A stretch of DNA of 64,000 bases. Source: Lactobacillus melliventris (GTDB taxonomy: Bacteria; Bacillota; Bacilli; Lactobacillales; Lactobacillaceae). Positions 43,042 through 51,686 of this stretch are shown in pieces (position 1 is the first letter of the stretch; every line of letters begins with the position of its first letter). Made by a program: the position numbers and the translations under genes. The stretch is taken from the NCBI RefSeq assembly GCF_013346935.1, contig NZ_JAAEEB010000003.1, positions 228,057 through 292,056 on the forward strand. The letters are read 5' to 3'. The notes beneath the pieces were generated by a model. It had not been told where the DNA came from. It saw only the letters and a list, made by a program, of their open reading frames with translations, and did not search any database.

Positions 43042-43907
43042 TGAAGACTAATCAAAAGAAGGCTTGGCTTTTTTTAGCACCAACTATTATCTTTGTCACG
43101 TTATTTAGTATTTATCCCATTTTGCGCGCTTTTGGGATGAGCTTTCAGAGTGGTTCGCTAATTGACCTGCGCTGGAATGGCTTTAGCAACTATCAATATA
43201 TTTTTAAAGACCCGGAGTTCTGGTTAGCGATTAAGAATACTGTACTGTATGCCATTATTTCTGTACCAGTTGGTCTAGCTATTTCGATCATGCTGGCGTG
43301 GATTATTTTTGACAAAGTAAAACATAAATCATTCTTTGAAACTACGTTTTTTATGCCTTATGTCACCTCGACAATTGCCATTGGGATAGTTTTTCGCTAT
43401 ATCTTTAACGGTGATTACGGTATGTTAAATTTCGTGCTCAGATGCCTGCATTTACCAGCTCCCGACTGGATTGATGATCCAGCAATGTCGTTAACGACCA
43501 TCATTATCTTTGGTATTTGGTCATCTTTAGCATTTAACATCGTCATATTAATGGGAGCGTTGCGTAATATTGATCCCAATTTTTACACCATAGCGGATAT
43601 GTTTGGTGCCAGTGGTCGTGACAAGTTTTGGCGGATTACCATGCCCGAACTTGTTCCTACAATAGCTTTTCTGTTGACAATGAATGTTATTGGAGCATTT
43701 AAGATTTATACTTCTGTCTATGCCCTCTTTAACGGTCAGGCCGGAGTAGGTAATTCGGGAACGACTGCAGTGTTCTATATTTACAATAAGTTCCAAATTG
43801 TCGGTACTCCCGGTGTTGCTATGGCGGCAACAGTCATCTTATTCCTGATAATTCTGTTTGCGACATTCCTGCAACGCAAGATGATGAAGAAGATAGGAGA
43901 ATATTAA
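43041..43907 (+). CDS. Carbohydrate ABC permease 1 (MalF/UgpA-like)
   Basis: 288-residue permease with six predicted helices. The EAA-like loop is YTIADMFGASGRDKFWRITMPEL. N-terminal WLFLAPTIIFVTLFSIYPILRA is typical for CUT1 UgpA/MsmE-type proteins. Forms a heterodimer with the next gene product. Adjacent genes abut without gaps, indicating one operon. Confidence 0.93.
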   Translation: MKTNQKKAWLFLAPTIIFVTLFSIYPILRAFGMSFQSGSLIDLRWNGFSNYQYIFKDPEFWLAIKNTVLYAIISVPVGLAISIMLAWIIFDKVKHKSFFETTFFMPYVTSTIAIGIVFRYIFNGDYGMLNFVLRCLHLPAPDWIDDPAMSLTTIIIFGIWSSLAFNIVILMGALRNIDPNFYTIADMFGASGRDKFWRITMPELVPTIAFLLTMNVIGAFKIYTSVYALFNGQAGVGNSGTTAVFYIYNKFQIVGTPGVAMAATVILFLIILFATFLQRKMMKKIGEY

Positions 43908-44732
43908 ATGAAACGAATTCGCATTGGGGTTTTATTCAGTTACATTATTTTATTTATCTTTGCCATCATTACCGTTTTTCCTTTTATTTATATGATTTTG
44001 GGCGGCTTAATGAGTTTTCAGGAAACCACTTCGATTCCGCCAACTTTGATACCGCACCATTTTGAATGGTCCAACTACGCCAAAGTTTTTGCACGTGCCC
44101 CATTTGGGCGCTACTTTTTCAACACGGTTCTAACAGCCAGCGTGACCACGATTGTTAGTTTGTTTAACTCTTTGCTGGGAGCTTTTGCCATGGTCAATTT
44201 GCGTTTTAAAGGTAAAGGTTTAATTCAACTGGTGCTATTGTCTTTATTGATGGTACCAGGTGAAGCAATTATTTTTACCAACTACAACACAATTGCTCAT
44301 ATGGGTTTACTCAACACTTATGTAGGATTGGTTTTGCCGTTCTTGACTTCCATTTTCTACATGTATTACTTGCAGAGCTACTTTGGTTCAATTTCGGATA
44401 CGATTTATAAAGCGGCCATGATTGACGGTGCCAGCGATTGGGACTACATTTGGAAAATTTTAGTCCCGATGTCAAAGGGCGGTTTGTTTACCGTCGGCTT
44501 GCTTAGCTTTATTTCTGGCTGGAATTCATTTCTCTGGCCATTGCTGGTTACCAATGAAGATACGATGCGCCTTCTAAATAATGGTTTGTCGGCCTTTGCT
44601 TCTGACGCCGGCAGTGAGACGCAATTGCAATTAGCTGCTGCAACTTTAACTGTTTTACCAATTTTAATTTTGTACTTAATCTTTAGAAAGCAGATCATCA
44701 AGGGGGTAGTGCGTAATGACCTTAAAGGCTAA
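43908..44732 (+). CDS. Carbohydrate ABC permease 2 (MalG/UgpE-like)
   Basis: 274-residue permease with six predicted helices and the EAA loop YKAAMIDGASDWDYIWKILVP. The start abuts the stop of permease 1, and its end overlaps the metallo-hydrolase gene by 17 bp, so the hydrolase is translationally linked to the transporter. Confidence 0.93.
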   Translation: MKRIRIGVLFSYIILFIFAIITVFPFIYMILGGLMSFQETTSIPPTLIPHHFEWSNYAKVFARAPFGRYFFNTVLTASVTTIVSLFNSLLGAFAMVNLRFKGKGLIQLVLLSLLMVPGEAIIFTNYNTIAHMGLLNTYVGLVLPFLTSIFYMYYLQSYFGSISDTIYKAAMIDGASDWDYIWKILVPMSKGGLFTVGLLSFISGWNSFLWPLLVTNEDTMRLLNNGLSAFASDAGSETQLQLAAATLTVLPILILYLIFRKQIIKGVVRNDLKG

Positions 44733-46011
44733 AACCACCATCACTTTTTACAACGGCTTAAATACTATTGGCGGGCCAATGATTGAAGTAGCTTATAACA
44801 AGTCTCATGTTTTGTTTGACTTGGGTGAGGTCTACAGACCGGAATTGAATCTGCCTGATGAAAAATACCAGACTTTAGTTAATAATCAGTTGATTGGGGA
44901 TGTACCTAACTTTTATGATCCAGAATTAACTGGTAAGGCGCTTGATCATGAACGGTGGGAACACGCTGCTGCTTACATATCGCACCTTCATCTGGATCAC
45001 AGCAAGGCCATGAATTTTTTGGCACCCGAAATACCTTTATATGCGGGACCATTAACGGCTAAGATGCTGCCGGCTTTGAATGAAAAAGGGGACTTTCTAC
45101 TCCCAGCTGCTAAGCATGAACCCAGCTATACTCGCCCAATTATTGCGGCTGAGTACCAAAAGCCAATAGCAGTAGGCGATATTACGATGACTGTTTGGCC
45201 TAGCGACCACGATGCCTATGGTGCCACTGGCCTTATAGTTAAGACACCCGATTTAGCAATTGCTTATACCGGTGACATTCGCTTGCACGGTTATCATCCT
45301 GATTGGGTCAAAGAATTTTTGACAGCTGCAAAGGACTGCGACGTTTTAATTACTGAGGCAACCGGCTTTTCTTGGCCGGAAGAAAAGCATGACGAAAATA
45401 GCGAAGAATTTACCGGCCCTAAAAATGAGGATGAGTTAACCGCAGAATTTGTTCAGTTACAAAAAGATAATCCTAACCGGCAAATCACTTTCAATACTTA
45501 TCCGACCAATGTAGAGCGACTGTTGCGCATTATCTCTGCTTCACCGCGTAAAGTTGTTTTACATGCCGCAAGAGCTCACTTGCTCAAGGAAAGCATTAAT
45601 CAGGATTTGCCGTATTACTACTTGCCAGGGGAGCAGAAATTCGCTGATCTGAAACCAGAATTGGCTGTTCAATACAAAGAACTGCTAAACGATGATCACG
45701 AATTCCTCTGGCAGGCAGTTGCTGATTTTGAACATTTGCAAAAAGGAGGCTTATATATTCATTCAAATGCTGAGCCGTTAGGAGATTTCGATCCAGCATA
45801 TCAGCCATTTTTGCAAAAGTTGGAGAAGCAAAATATTGCAGTTCAAATGTTGCGTTGTTCTGGTCACGCTGACGAAAAAGAACTAAGACAAATTATTGAT
45901 TTGGTTCAACCACCAACACTGATTCCTGTGCACACATTGCATCCGGAGCTGGTAGAGAACCCTTATGGTAACAGGATTTTACCAAAGCGCAATCAAACAG
46001 TTACGCTTTGA
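44716..46011 (+). CDS. Metallo-beta-lactamase-fold hydrolase (RNase J/CPSF-like)
   Basis: 431-residue enzyme with the zinc motif HLHLDH, the further ligand region SDHDAYG, Asp in AYTGDIRLHGYHP and a C-terminal SGHAD plus PVHTLHPEL as in beta-CASP proteins. Those act on nucleic acids, but the location inside a sugar ABC operon with 17-bp overlap suggests either a linked hydrolase for the imported substrate or an RNA-processing role. The substrate is unresolved. It is an unusual partner for a CUT1 transporter. Confidence 0.82.
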   Translation: MTLKAKTTITFYNGLNTIGGPMIEVAYNKSHVLFDLGEVYRPELNLPDEKYQTLVNNQLIGDVPNFYDPELTGKALDHERWEHAAAYISHLHLDHSKAMNFLAPEIPLYAGPLTAKMLPALNEKGDFLLPAAKHEPSYTRPIIAAEYQKPIAVGDITMTVWPSDHDAYGATGLIVKTPDLAIAYTGDIRLHGYHPDWVKEFLTAAKDCDVLITEATGFSWPEEKHDENSEEFTGPKNEDELTAEFVQLQKDNPNRQITFNTYPTNVERLLRIISASPRKVVLHAARAHLLKESINQDLPYYYLPGEQKFADLKPELAVQYKELLNDDHEFLWQAVADFEHLQKGGLYIHSNAEPLGDFDPAYQPFLQKLEKQNIAVQMLRCSGHADEKELRQIIDLVQPPTLIPVHTLHPELVENPYGNRILPKRNQTVTL

Positions 46012-46061
46012 TTAATCATAAAAATGTTGTTTAGTTTTTATATTTGGGAGGTTTTAACCAA

Positions 46062-47372
46062 ATGAAGTTTAGTAAAAAGTTGGCCGCTGCGTTTGCTATT
46101 GGCTTAACTCTTGTTGGTACTGCAGCTTGTTCAAATGGCGGAAGCAATTCTAATTCTTCCTCATCTTCAAGTTCAGAAAAAATTGCTAAAGTCAAGAAGA
46201 CAACCAATATTGTCTTTTGGCATGGTATGACAGGTGTGCAACAAGCTACATTAAAGAAGTTGACACAAGACTTTGAAAGCAAAAATCCTAAGATCAAGGT
46301 CAAATTGGAAAATCAAGGTGCTTATAACGACTTACAAGCTAAAATTAATTCAACTTTGCAGTCACCTAACAACTTGCCCACCATTACTCAGGCCTATCCT
46401 GACTGGCTCTTTAATGCTGCCAACAAAAACATGCTGGTTGATTTAAAGCCATACATTAATAGTAAAGAAGTTGGTTGGGGCAGTAGTGAAGCTTCTAATA
46501 TCAAGAGTGCACTTCTTGATGGTGCTAAGATTAATGGTAAACAATATGGTATTCCTTTTAACAAGTCAATCGAAGTTTTGACCTATAATGCTGATTTGCT
46601 TAAGAAATATGGTATTAAAAAAGCCCCGGCTACTATGGATGAGCTGAAGAAAGATTCACAAATCATCTACAACAAGAGTAATCATAAAGTCGTTGGTGCT
46701 GGTTTTGACTCATTATCAAACTACTACACTTTAGGCATGAAGAATGAAGGCGTTGACTTCTCAAGTAAAATTGACTTTGCTGGCGACACTTCAAAGAAAG
46801 TTATTAATTTTTATGCAGATGGCATCAAAGAAGGCTACTTCAGAGTTGCTGGTTCAGAGCACTATTTATCCGGACCATTTGCTAACCAAAAGGTAGCAAT
46901 GTACATTGGTACTTCTGCTGGTGAAGGCTTTGTTAAACAAGGAGTAGGCAATAAGTTTACTTATGATGTTGCTCCTCGTCCTGGTAAATACACCATGTCA
47001 CAAGGTACTGACATTTACATGTTTAAGCATGCTTCAGCTGACCAAAAATCTGCTGCATTTACCTACATCAAGTTCCTAACTTCAAAAGCTAGTCAGCTTA
47101 CATGGGCTAATGCAACCGGCTATGTTCCAGTTAATCAAGCTGCTGCTGATTCTGCCGAGTACAAGGACTCAAAGAAGCTTAAGCTGCCAGCTAAACTTGA
47201 AGATGCAATGGCTAACCTGTATAGCGTGCCAATTATCAAGAATGCCGGTGCAGCTTACGGTAGCTTAAATCCAATTATGCAAAACATTTTAGCTGCTGCA
47301 CAAAAGAAGCAAAATGTTAATGATGCAATTAAAACAGGTAAAACAAAATTTGATGCTGCTTGGAAACAATAA
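46062..47372 (+). CDS. Carbohydrate ABC substrate-binding lipoprotein 1
   Basis: 436-residue extracellular solute-binding protein, family 1. Signal peptide with lipobox VGTAAC (Cys about 23) and a Ser/Asn-rich linker. Mature part starts IVFWHGMTGVQQ and includes LPTITQAYPDWLF and IPFNKSIEVLTYN. ATG 46062 is used because GGGAGG precedes it; an in-frame TTG upstream falls in that site. It follows the hydrolase by 50 bp in the transporter operon and is a paralogue of the protein at 47641-48945. Confidence 0.93.
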   Translation: MKFSKKLAAAFAIGLTLVGTAACSNGGSNSNSSSSSSSEKIAKVKKTTNIVFWHGMTGVQQATLKKLTQDFESKNPKIKVKLENQGAYNDLQAKINSTLQSPNNLPTITQAYPDWLFNAANKNMLVDLKPYINSKEVGWGSSEASNIKSALLDGAKINGKQYGIPFNKSIEVLTYNADLLKKYGIKKAPATMDELKKDSQIIYNKSNHKVVGAGFDSLSNYYTLGMKNEGVDFSSKIDFAGDTSKKVINFYADGIKEGYFRVAGSEHYLSGPFANQKVAMYIGTSAGEGFVKQGVGNKFTYDVAPRPGKYTMSQGTDIYMFKHASADQKSAAFTYIKFLTSKASQLTWANATGYVPVNQAAADSAEYKDSKKLKLPAKLEDAMANLYSVPIIKNAGAAYGSLNPIMQNILAAAQKKQNVNDAIKTGKTKFDAAWKQ

Positions 47373-47396
47373 AAACTAAATAGCAATTTTTATCAT

Positions 47397-47430
47397 AGAG
47401 CTTGTCTTTTCACGGCAGGCTCTTTTTTTG
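47397..47430 (+). terminator. Terminator after lipoprotein 1
   Basis: Stem GAGCTTGTC with GGCAGGCTC (wobble pairs) and seven Ts. Confidence 0.85.
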
Positions 47431-47572
47431 TGGCAATAAAGGCCAAGAGAATAATTTTCTAATAAATGTTCGTAATGTAGTGAACTATATAATTAAATAA
47501 AGTAAAATATACAAATAAAGCCGAATTTTTTTGGTTAATTTATTGTAATTAATCTATATCTGCTATACAATA

Positions 47573-47612
47573 AGTGAGAATTAATGCTCACAGTATCACT
47601 AGTGAGCGCGTA
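47573..47612. promoter_or_regulatory. Overlapping GTGAG/CTCAC inverted repeats before lipoprotein 2
   Basis: GTGAG (47575-47579), GCTCAC (47586-47591) and GTGAGC (47603-47608) permit two alternative short hairpins in the leader of the second lipoprotein gene; CACTAGTG is also palindromic. This could be an operator or an RNA switch. No T-run follows. Weak evidence. Confidence 0.35.
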
Positions 47613-47640
47613 AAAATATTCTGGAGGAAAAAATAATATT

Positions 47641-48945
47641 ATGAATTTCGGTAAAAAGCTGGCGGCTCTGGCAGTCGCGGGCTTGGCTTTAGTTGGAACT
47701 GCTGCTTGTTCAAATAACAGCAATTCGTCGTCATCAAGTTCAAACAAAATTCCTAAAGTAACTAAGAAAACTACAGTTGTTTTTTGGCACGGGATGCAGG
47801 GTGCTCAGGAAAAAACTTTGAAAAGTTTAGCTCAGGACTTCGAGAATAAAAATCCTAAGATTAAAATTAAACTTGAGCAACAAGGTGATTATGATAATCT
47901 GCAATCAAAAATTACTTCAACTTTGCAATCACCTAAGAATTTGCCAACCATTACCCAGGCTTATCCGGGTTGGCTTGAAAGTGCAGCCAAGAATAAGATG
48001 TTGGTAGACCTCAAGCCATACATTAATAATAAAGATGTCGGTTGGGGCAGCGTTGCTGCATCAGGCATTAAACAGGATATGCTGAATGGTGCCCAAATCA
48101 AAGGCACCCAATATGGTATTCCGTTTAATAAGTCAATTGAAGTTTTAATTTATAACCCCAAGATGTTTAAGGAGTATGGTATCACCAAAGTACCTACAAC
48201 TATGACTGAGGTTAAAAAGGCAGCGCAAACTATTTACCAAAAGAGTAATCACAAGGTAGTTGGTGCCGGCTTTGATGACTTAGACAACTACTACGTTTTA
48301 GGAATGAAAAATCAAGGCGAGAATTTCTCCAGCAAAATTGATTTTACCGGTACTAAATCAAGAAAGTTGCTTAACTACTTTATAAATGGAGAAAAAGCGG
48401 GCTACTTCAGAATGCCTGGTTCAGATAAATATCTTTATATCCCATTTACCAATCAAAAATTGGCTATGTTTGTGACCTCTTCTTCAACTGAGACTTGGAT
48501 TAAACAGGCGGCTAAGAAGGGCTTCACTTATGAAGTTGCAGCTCGTCCAAGTAAGTACACGATGTCGCAAGGGACCGATATTTATATGTTTAGCCACGCC
48601 AGTGCTATGCAAAAGGCAGCTGCTTTTAAATTTATGAAATACTTGTCTTCTAAAGACGGTCAGATTAAATGGGCAAAGGAAACTGGTTATATTCCAGTTA
48701 ATGAAACAGCTACTAAGTCTGACGAATATAAGGCAAACAAGGACTTTAAGCTGCCGGCAAAATTAGAGGATATTCTCAATTCCAATTCACTCTACAGCGT
48801 TCCTGTAATCAAGGATTCAAGTGCTACATATAGTCAATTGACTCCTATTATGCAATCAATTTTGTCAGCTGCGCAAAAGAACCGTAATGTAGAAAAGGCT
48901 ATTACAACAGGTAAAAACAAATTTGATGCTGCGTGGAAACAATAG
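47641..48945 (+). CDS. Carbohydrate ABC substrate-binding lipoprotein 2
   Basis: 434-residue paralogue of the preceding lipoprotein with the same lipobox VGTAAC, Ser-rich linker and full-length similarity (for example NKSIEVL, YTMSQGTDIYMF and KFDAAWKQ endings). It has its own leader after a terminator, so it is expressed separately and could let the same permease take a second ligand or respond to another signal. Confidence 0.93.
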   Translation: MNFGKKLAALAVAGLALVGTAACSNNSNSSSSSSNKIPKVTKKTTVVFWHGMQGAQEKTLKSLAQDFENKNPKIKIKLEQQGDYDNLQSKITSTLQSPKNLPTITQAYPGWLESAAKNKMLVDLKPYINNKDVGWGSVAASGIKQDMLNGAQIKGTQYGIPFNKSIEVLIYNPKMFKEYGITKVPTTMTEVKKAAQTIYQKSNHKVVGAGFDDLDNYYVLGMKNQGENFSSKIDFTGTKSRKLLNYFINGEKAGYFRMPGSDKYLYIPFTNQKLAMFVTSSSTETWIKQAAKKGFTYEVAARPSKYTMSQGTDIYMFSHASAMQKAAAFKFMKYLSSKDGQIKWAKETGYIPVNETATKSDEYKANKDFKLPAKLEDILNSNSLYSVPVIKDSSATYSQLTPIMQSILSAAQKNRNVEKAITTGKNKFDAAWKQ

Positions 48946-48960
48946 TTAAGTGATAAAATA

Positions 48961-48993
48961 TTAAAAAAACGGGCCGAGGCCTGTTTTTTTATT
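48961..48993 (+). terminator. Terminator after lipoprotein 2
   Basis: AACGGGCC/GGCCTGTT stem with a two-base centre flanked by A and T runs. Confidence 0.85.
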
Positions 48994-49081
48994 TGTCGTT
49001 TTTCACTTGAATGGTAAGATAATAATGGCATAAGAGAGCTGGTAATAATATCAACTAAATATAGCGGCCAGGGGTGAGAAA

Positions 49082-49999
49082 GTGATTAGAGAGCAAAAGT
49101 TTCCGGTGGAGACCAATTACAAATGGTATGACATCAGTAATTTGAGTGAAGAGGACAGCAACAAGCTGCAAGTAGATTTTAATTTCACTCCTGATATGAT
49201 TACATATATTTCAGACAGACATGAGCGGCCGCACTATGACTATGATACGCACACGCACATTAATTTGCTTGTTTACGATGTACCTATTTGGCCTACTAAA
49301 GCGATTAAGCATTTTACAGCGCATCCTGTAACTTTTTTAATATCAGGTCAGAACATCTTTACTTTTCATACGCAATCAACCAGCTATGTCTTTGATGAAT
49401 TCAATGATACTGCAACAAGACGGGAATTATCTCTTGCACAAGATGTCACGGAATTATTAATGAAGTTTTTGTTGTATTTATCACAGTATTTTCAACGGGC
49501 GGTTACGCAGCTTGACACTGAACGCAACAGTTTGGACCAAAAGCTTTCCGGTGATATTAACAATAAAGATTTAGTAGAGTTGTCCAATATTGAAAAAAGT
49601 CTGGTGTATTTATCTAGTTCAATTCAGACTAATTTGATGATGTTGCATAGTTTAAAAATGTCTAAACTAGATTTTACTAAGCCTGGTCGTGAACGTCTTG
49701 ATGATGTCTTGATTGAATCGAATCAGTCAGCAGAAATGGTGAAAATTTCGCAGCAGGTTACGCAAACCTTATCAGCAACTTCCAATAATATGATGAACAA
49801 TAACCTGAATGATACTATGAAGTTCTTAACTGTTTGGTCTTTGGTTTTAACTGTTCCCACTATCTTAACTGGGTTTTACGGTATGAATGTCAGTCTTCCA
49901 GTTGGCCATAGTTCATCTGACTGGATTGCAATCACCCTGATCACAATTTTTTTGATGGTCTGGCTAATTGTATTAATGAAACGACATCATTTCTTTTAA
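49082..49999 (+). CDS. CorA-like divalent cation transporter
   Basis: 305-residue CorA/MIT family channel. A long soluble N-terminal domain, a helical stalk (KFLLYLSQYFQRAVTQLDTERN) and two C-terminal helices around the diagnostic GFYGMNVSLP loop (GMN selectivity motif) are visible. GTG start at 49082 with a GGGGTGAG site. Likely magnesium or cobalt transport. Confidence 0.9.
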   Translation: MIREQKFPVETNYKWYDISNLSEEDSNKLQVDFNFTPDMITYISDRHERPHYDYDTHTHINLLVYDVPIWPTKAIKHFTAHPVTFLISGQNIFTFHTQSTSYVFDEFNDTATRRELSLAQDVTELLMKFLLYLSQYFQRAVTQLDTERNSLDQKLSGDINNKDLVELSNIEKSLVYLSSSIQTNLMMLHSLKMSKLDFTKPGRERLDDVLIESNQSAEMVKISQQVTQTLSATSNNMMNNNLNDTMKFLTVWSLVLTVPTILTGFYGMNVSLPVGHSSSDWIAITLITIFLMVWLIVLMKRHHFF

Positions 50000-50013
50000 A
50001 TTGAGGCATTTAT

Positions 50014-50937
50014 ATGAAAAACAAAGTTTTGTTAGGCTCATTAATTTCGGCTTTAATTGCTTTTATGCTATATTCTGCCAACCTCAAAAGAGTGGAGAAT
50101 AGCAGTTTAAAAATTGTTGGCGAAAAGCAAGAACAGGTTGTGAGAAATAAAAAAGGACAAAAGTCAGTTCATGAACCACAAGTTGCTAACGTTGAATATC
50201 CTAATCATATTAAAATTGCCTCTGGTAGTGAGAAAAAATGGGCAGAAAGCATTGCCCAAGTAATGGGAAAAGAACAGAGTTATCAGGTTTGTGTGCAGGA
50301 TCTTACTAATAATAAATTTGCCCGCGTTTCTAATACTACTCAACATCACGGGGTAAATTCTATTAGCCGTTTATTTTTGCTGATTGCAATGACTTATCAA
50401 GAGCAACACGGCAAGTCCATTGCCAATAAAGCCATCAAAATAAAAAAAGCTGATCGCGTTAAAGGAGAAAAGCTTTTGCAAAAGGGAATTGCTTACAATG
50501 CATCTTATTTAAAGCAATTAATGATGCAAGGTGACCCAACGGCGGCTAATGCCCTTCTTCGTACTGTTAAATCTAAAAAGGTAAACGCAGTTATTAAAAA
50601 AACAGGTGCTAAGGATACAGTAATAAAAAACAAATTTTCTAAGTCACCTGCAGCTTTAACTACTGCCAATGATTTAAATAAAATCATGGTGAGTCTTTAC
50701 CATGATCAAATTTTAAGCAGACAATACTCCAATCAGGTTTTGGGTACGTTAAGTACGGCTAAAAATAAGCCCAAGATTGTCCGTGATCATAAAGGTCTGA
50801 TATATGCCATCGGTGACAGTAAAGCAAACGTAGCGCTGGTCCAATCTAATGGCAATGCATACTGCGTCAGTGTGTGGAGTAGTAATGACCATAATTTTGT
50901 TAAATTAGGTAAAGTAGTTAATAACTTTTTTAAATAA
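50014..50937 (+). CDS. Degenerate serine beta-lactamase-like/PBP-fold protein, secreted
   Basis: 307-residue protein with an N-terminal signal anchor (VLLGSLISALIAFMLYS) and a domain similar to class A beta-lactamase-related enzymes. The catalytic SxxK motif reads NSISRLF (Arg in place of Lys), the SDN motif reads GDPTAANALL, and the KTG position reads IGDSKANVAL. All three signature motifs are altered, so acyl-enzyme catalysis is doubtful. It follows the CorA gene by 14 bp. A cell-wall binding or sensory role is possible; that is inference. Confidence 0.7.
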   Translation: MKNKVLLGSLISALIAFMLYSANLKRVENSSLKIVGEKQEQVVRNKKGQKSVHEPQVANVEYPNHIKIASGSEKKWAESIAQVMGKEQSYQVCVQDLTNNKFARVSNTTQHHGVNSISRLFLLIAMTYQEQHGKSIANKAIKIKKADRVKGEKLLQKGIAYNASYLKQLMMQGDPTAANALLRTVKSKKVNAVIKKTGAKDTVIKNKFSKSPAALTTANDLNKIMVSLYHDQILSRQYSNQVLGTLSTAKNKPKIVRDHKGLIYAIGDSKANVALVQSNGNAYCVSVWSSNDHNFVKLGKVVNNFFK

Positions 50938-51055
50938 CAATATTGTTGCGAGCTTTACCAAATCTTTAACTTTTAAGCCCCGCTAAATAAAGGCTTTGGG
51001 GCTTTTTTTATTAATTAAAATAATTTACAGTTTGTAGATTGTATTCTTCACATTG

Positions 51056-51076
51056 TAGTGCTATATTATTCACTAT
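51056..51076. promoter_or_regulatory. Inverted repeat at TetR/MMPL promoter
   Basis: TAGTG and CACTA arms flank an AT-rich centre that contains a TATATT -10-like sequence, about 30 bp before the TetR start. A likely self-regulation site. Confidence 0.4.
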
Positions 51077-51098
51077 GCTGTCAAAAGGAGGGGTGAAA

Positions 51099-51686
51099 AT
51101 GATTAAAAAAAGAAGCCTTGATTTAGATAAGGTAATTGCGAAGGCGACGGAGCTGATTGGACGAAAGGGACTTTCCGCGACCACTCTGCCGAACCTAGCT
51201 AAGGAGTTAGGCGTTCGTTCGCAGTCACTCTATCACTATGTTTCAGGCCGAAAGCAATTGTTGTCGCTTGTAGGTGCAAGCAGAATTAAAATTTTAGGTA
51301 AAAAATTAGTTGATAATTTGATTGGAATTTCAGGTGAAGAGGCTTTACTTAAATTTGCTGATATCGTCCGCGACTTTATTTTGGACGATCCCGCATTAAT
51401 TAGTATTCTTTATCATTTGAACGAATACAAAAAAGACGATGCTATTACTCAAGAAATTTTAAAAATAATAGCTTTGGCTGACAAACTAAATTTAAGAAGT
51501 GACAGCACGGTTTCGCTCCATTCCTTAATTGGGGCAGTATTAGGATACGTTTTCTTAGATGTATCAGATTCTTTTACAGAAGAAACTAGTGAAGAGGCTG
51601 ACCAGGGTTATCATGAACTAATTATTCAATTGGTTCAGCCTAAGAAATTATTGCAAAAAAATAGAAAGGAAAATCAGAGTGCATAA
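51099..51686 (+). CDS. TetR-family regulator of the MMPL exporter
   Basis: 195-residue regulator. N-terminal helix-turn-helix: SATTLPNLAKELGVRSQSLYHYV; C-terminal TetR ligand domain. ATG 51099 has AAAGGAGGGG; a longer frame from 51039 is rejected. It overlaps the exporter gene by 8 bp, so the two are co-transcribed and the regulator likely senses the exported lipid or drug. Confidence 0.88.
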   Translation: MIKKRSLDLDKVIAKATELIGRKGLSATTLPNLAKELGVRSQSLYHYVSGRKQLLSLVGASRIKILGKKLVDNLIGISGEEALLKFADIVRDFILDDPALISILYHLNEYKKDDAITQEILKIIALADKLNLRSDSTVSLHSLIGAVLGYVFLDVSDSFTEETSEEADQGYHELIIQLVQPKKLLQKNRKENQSA

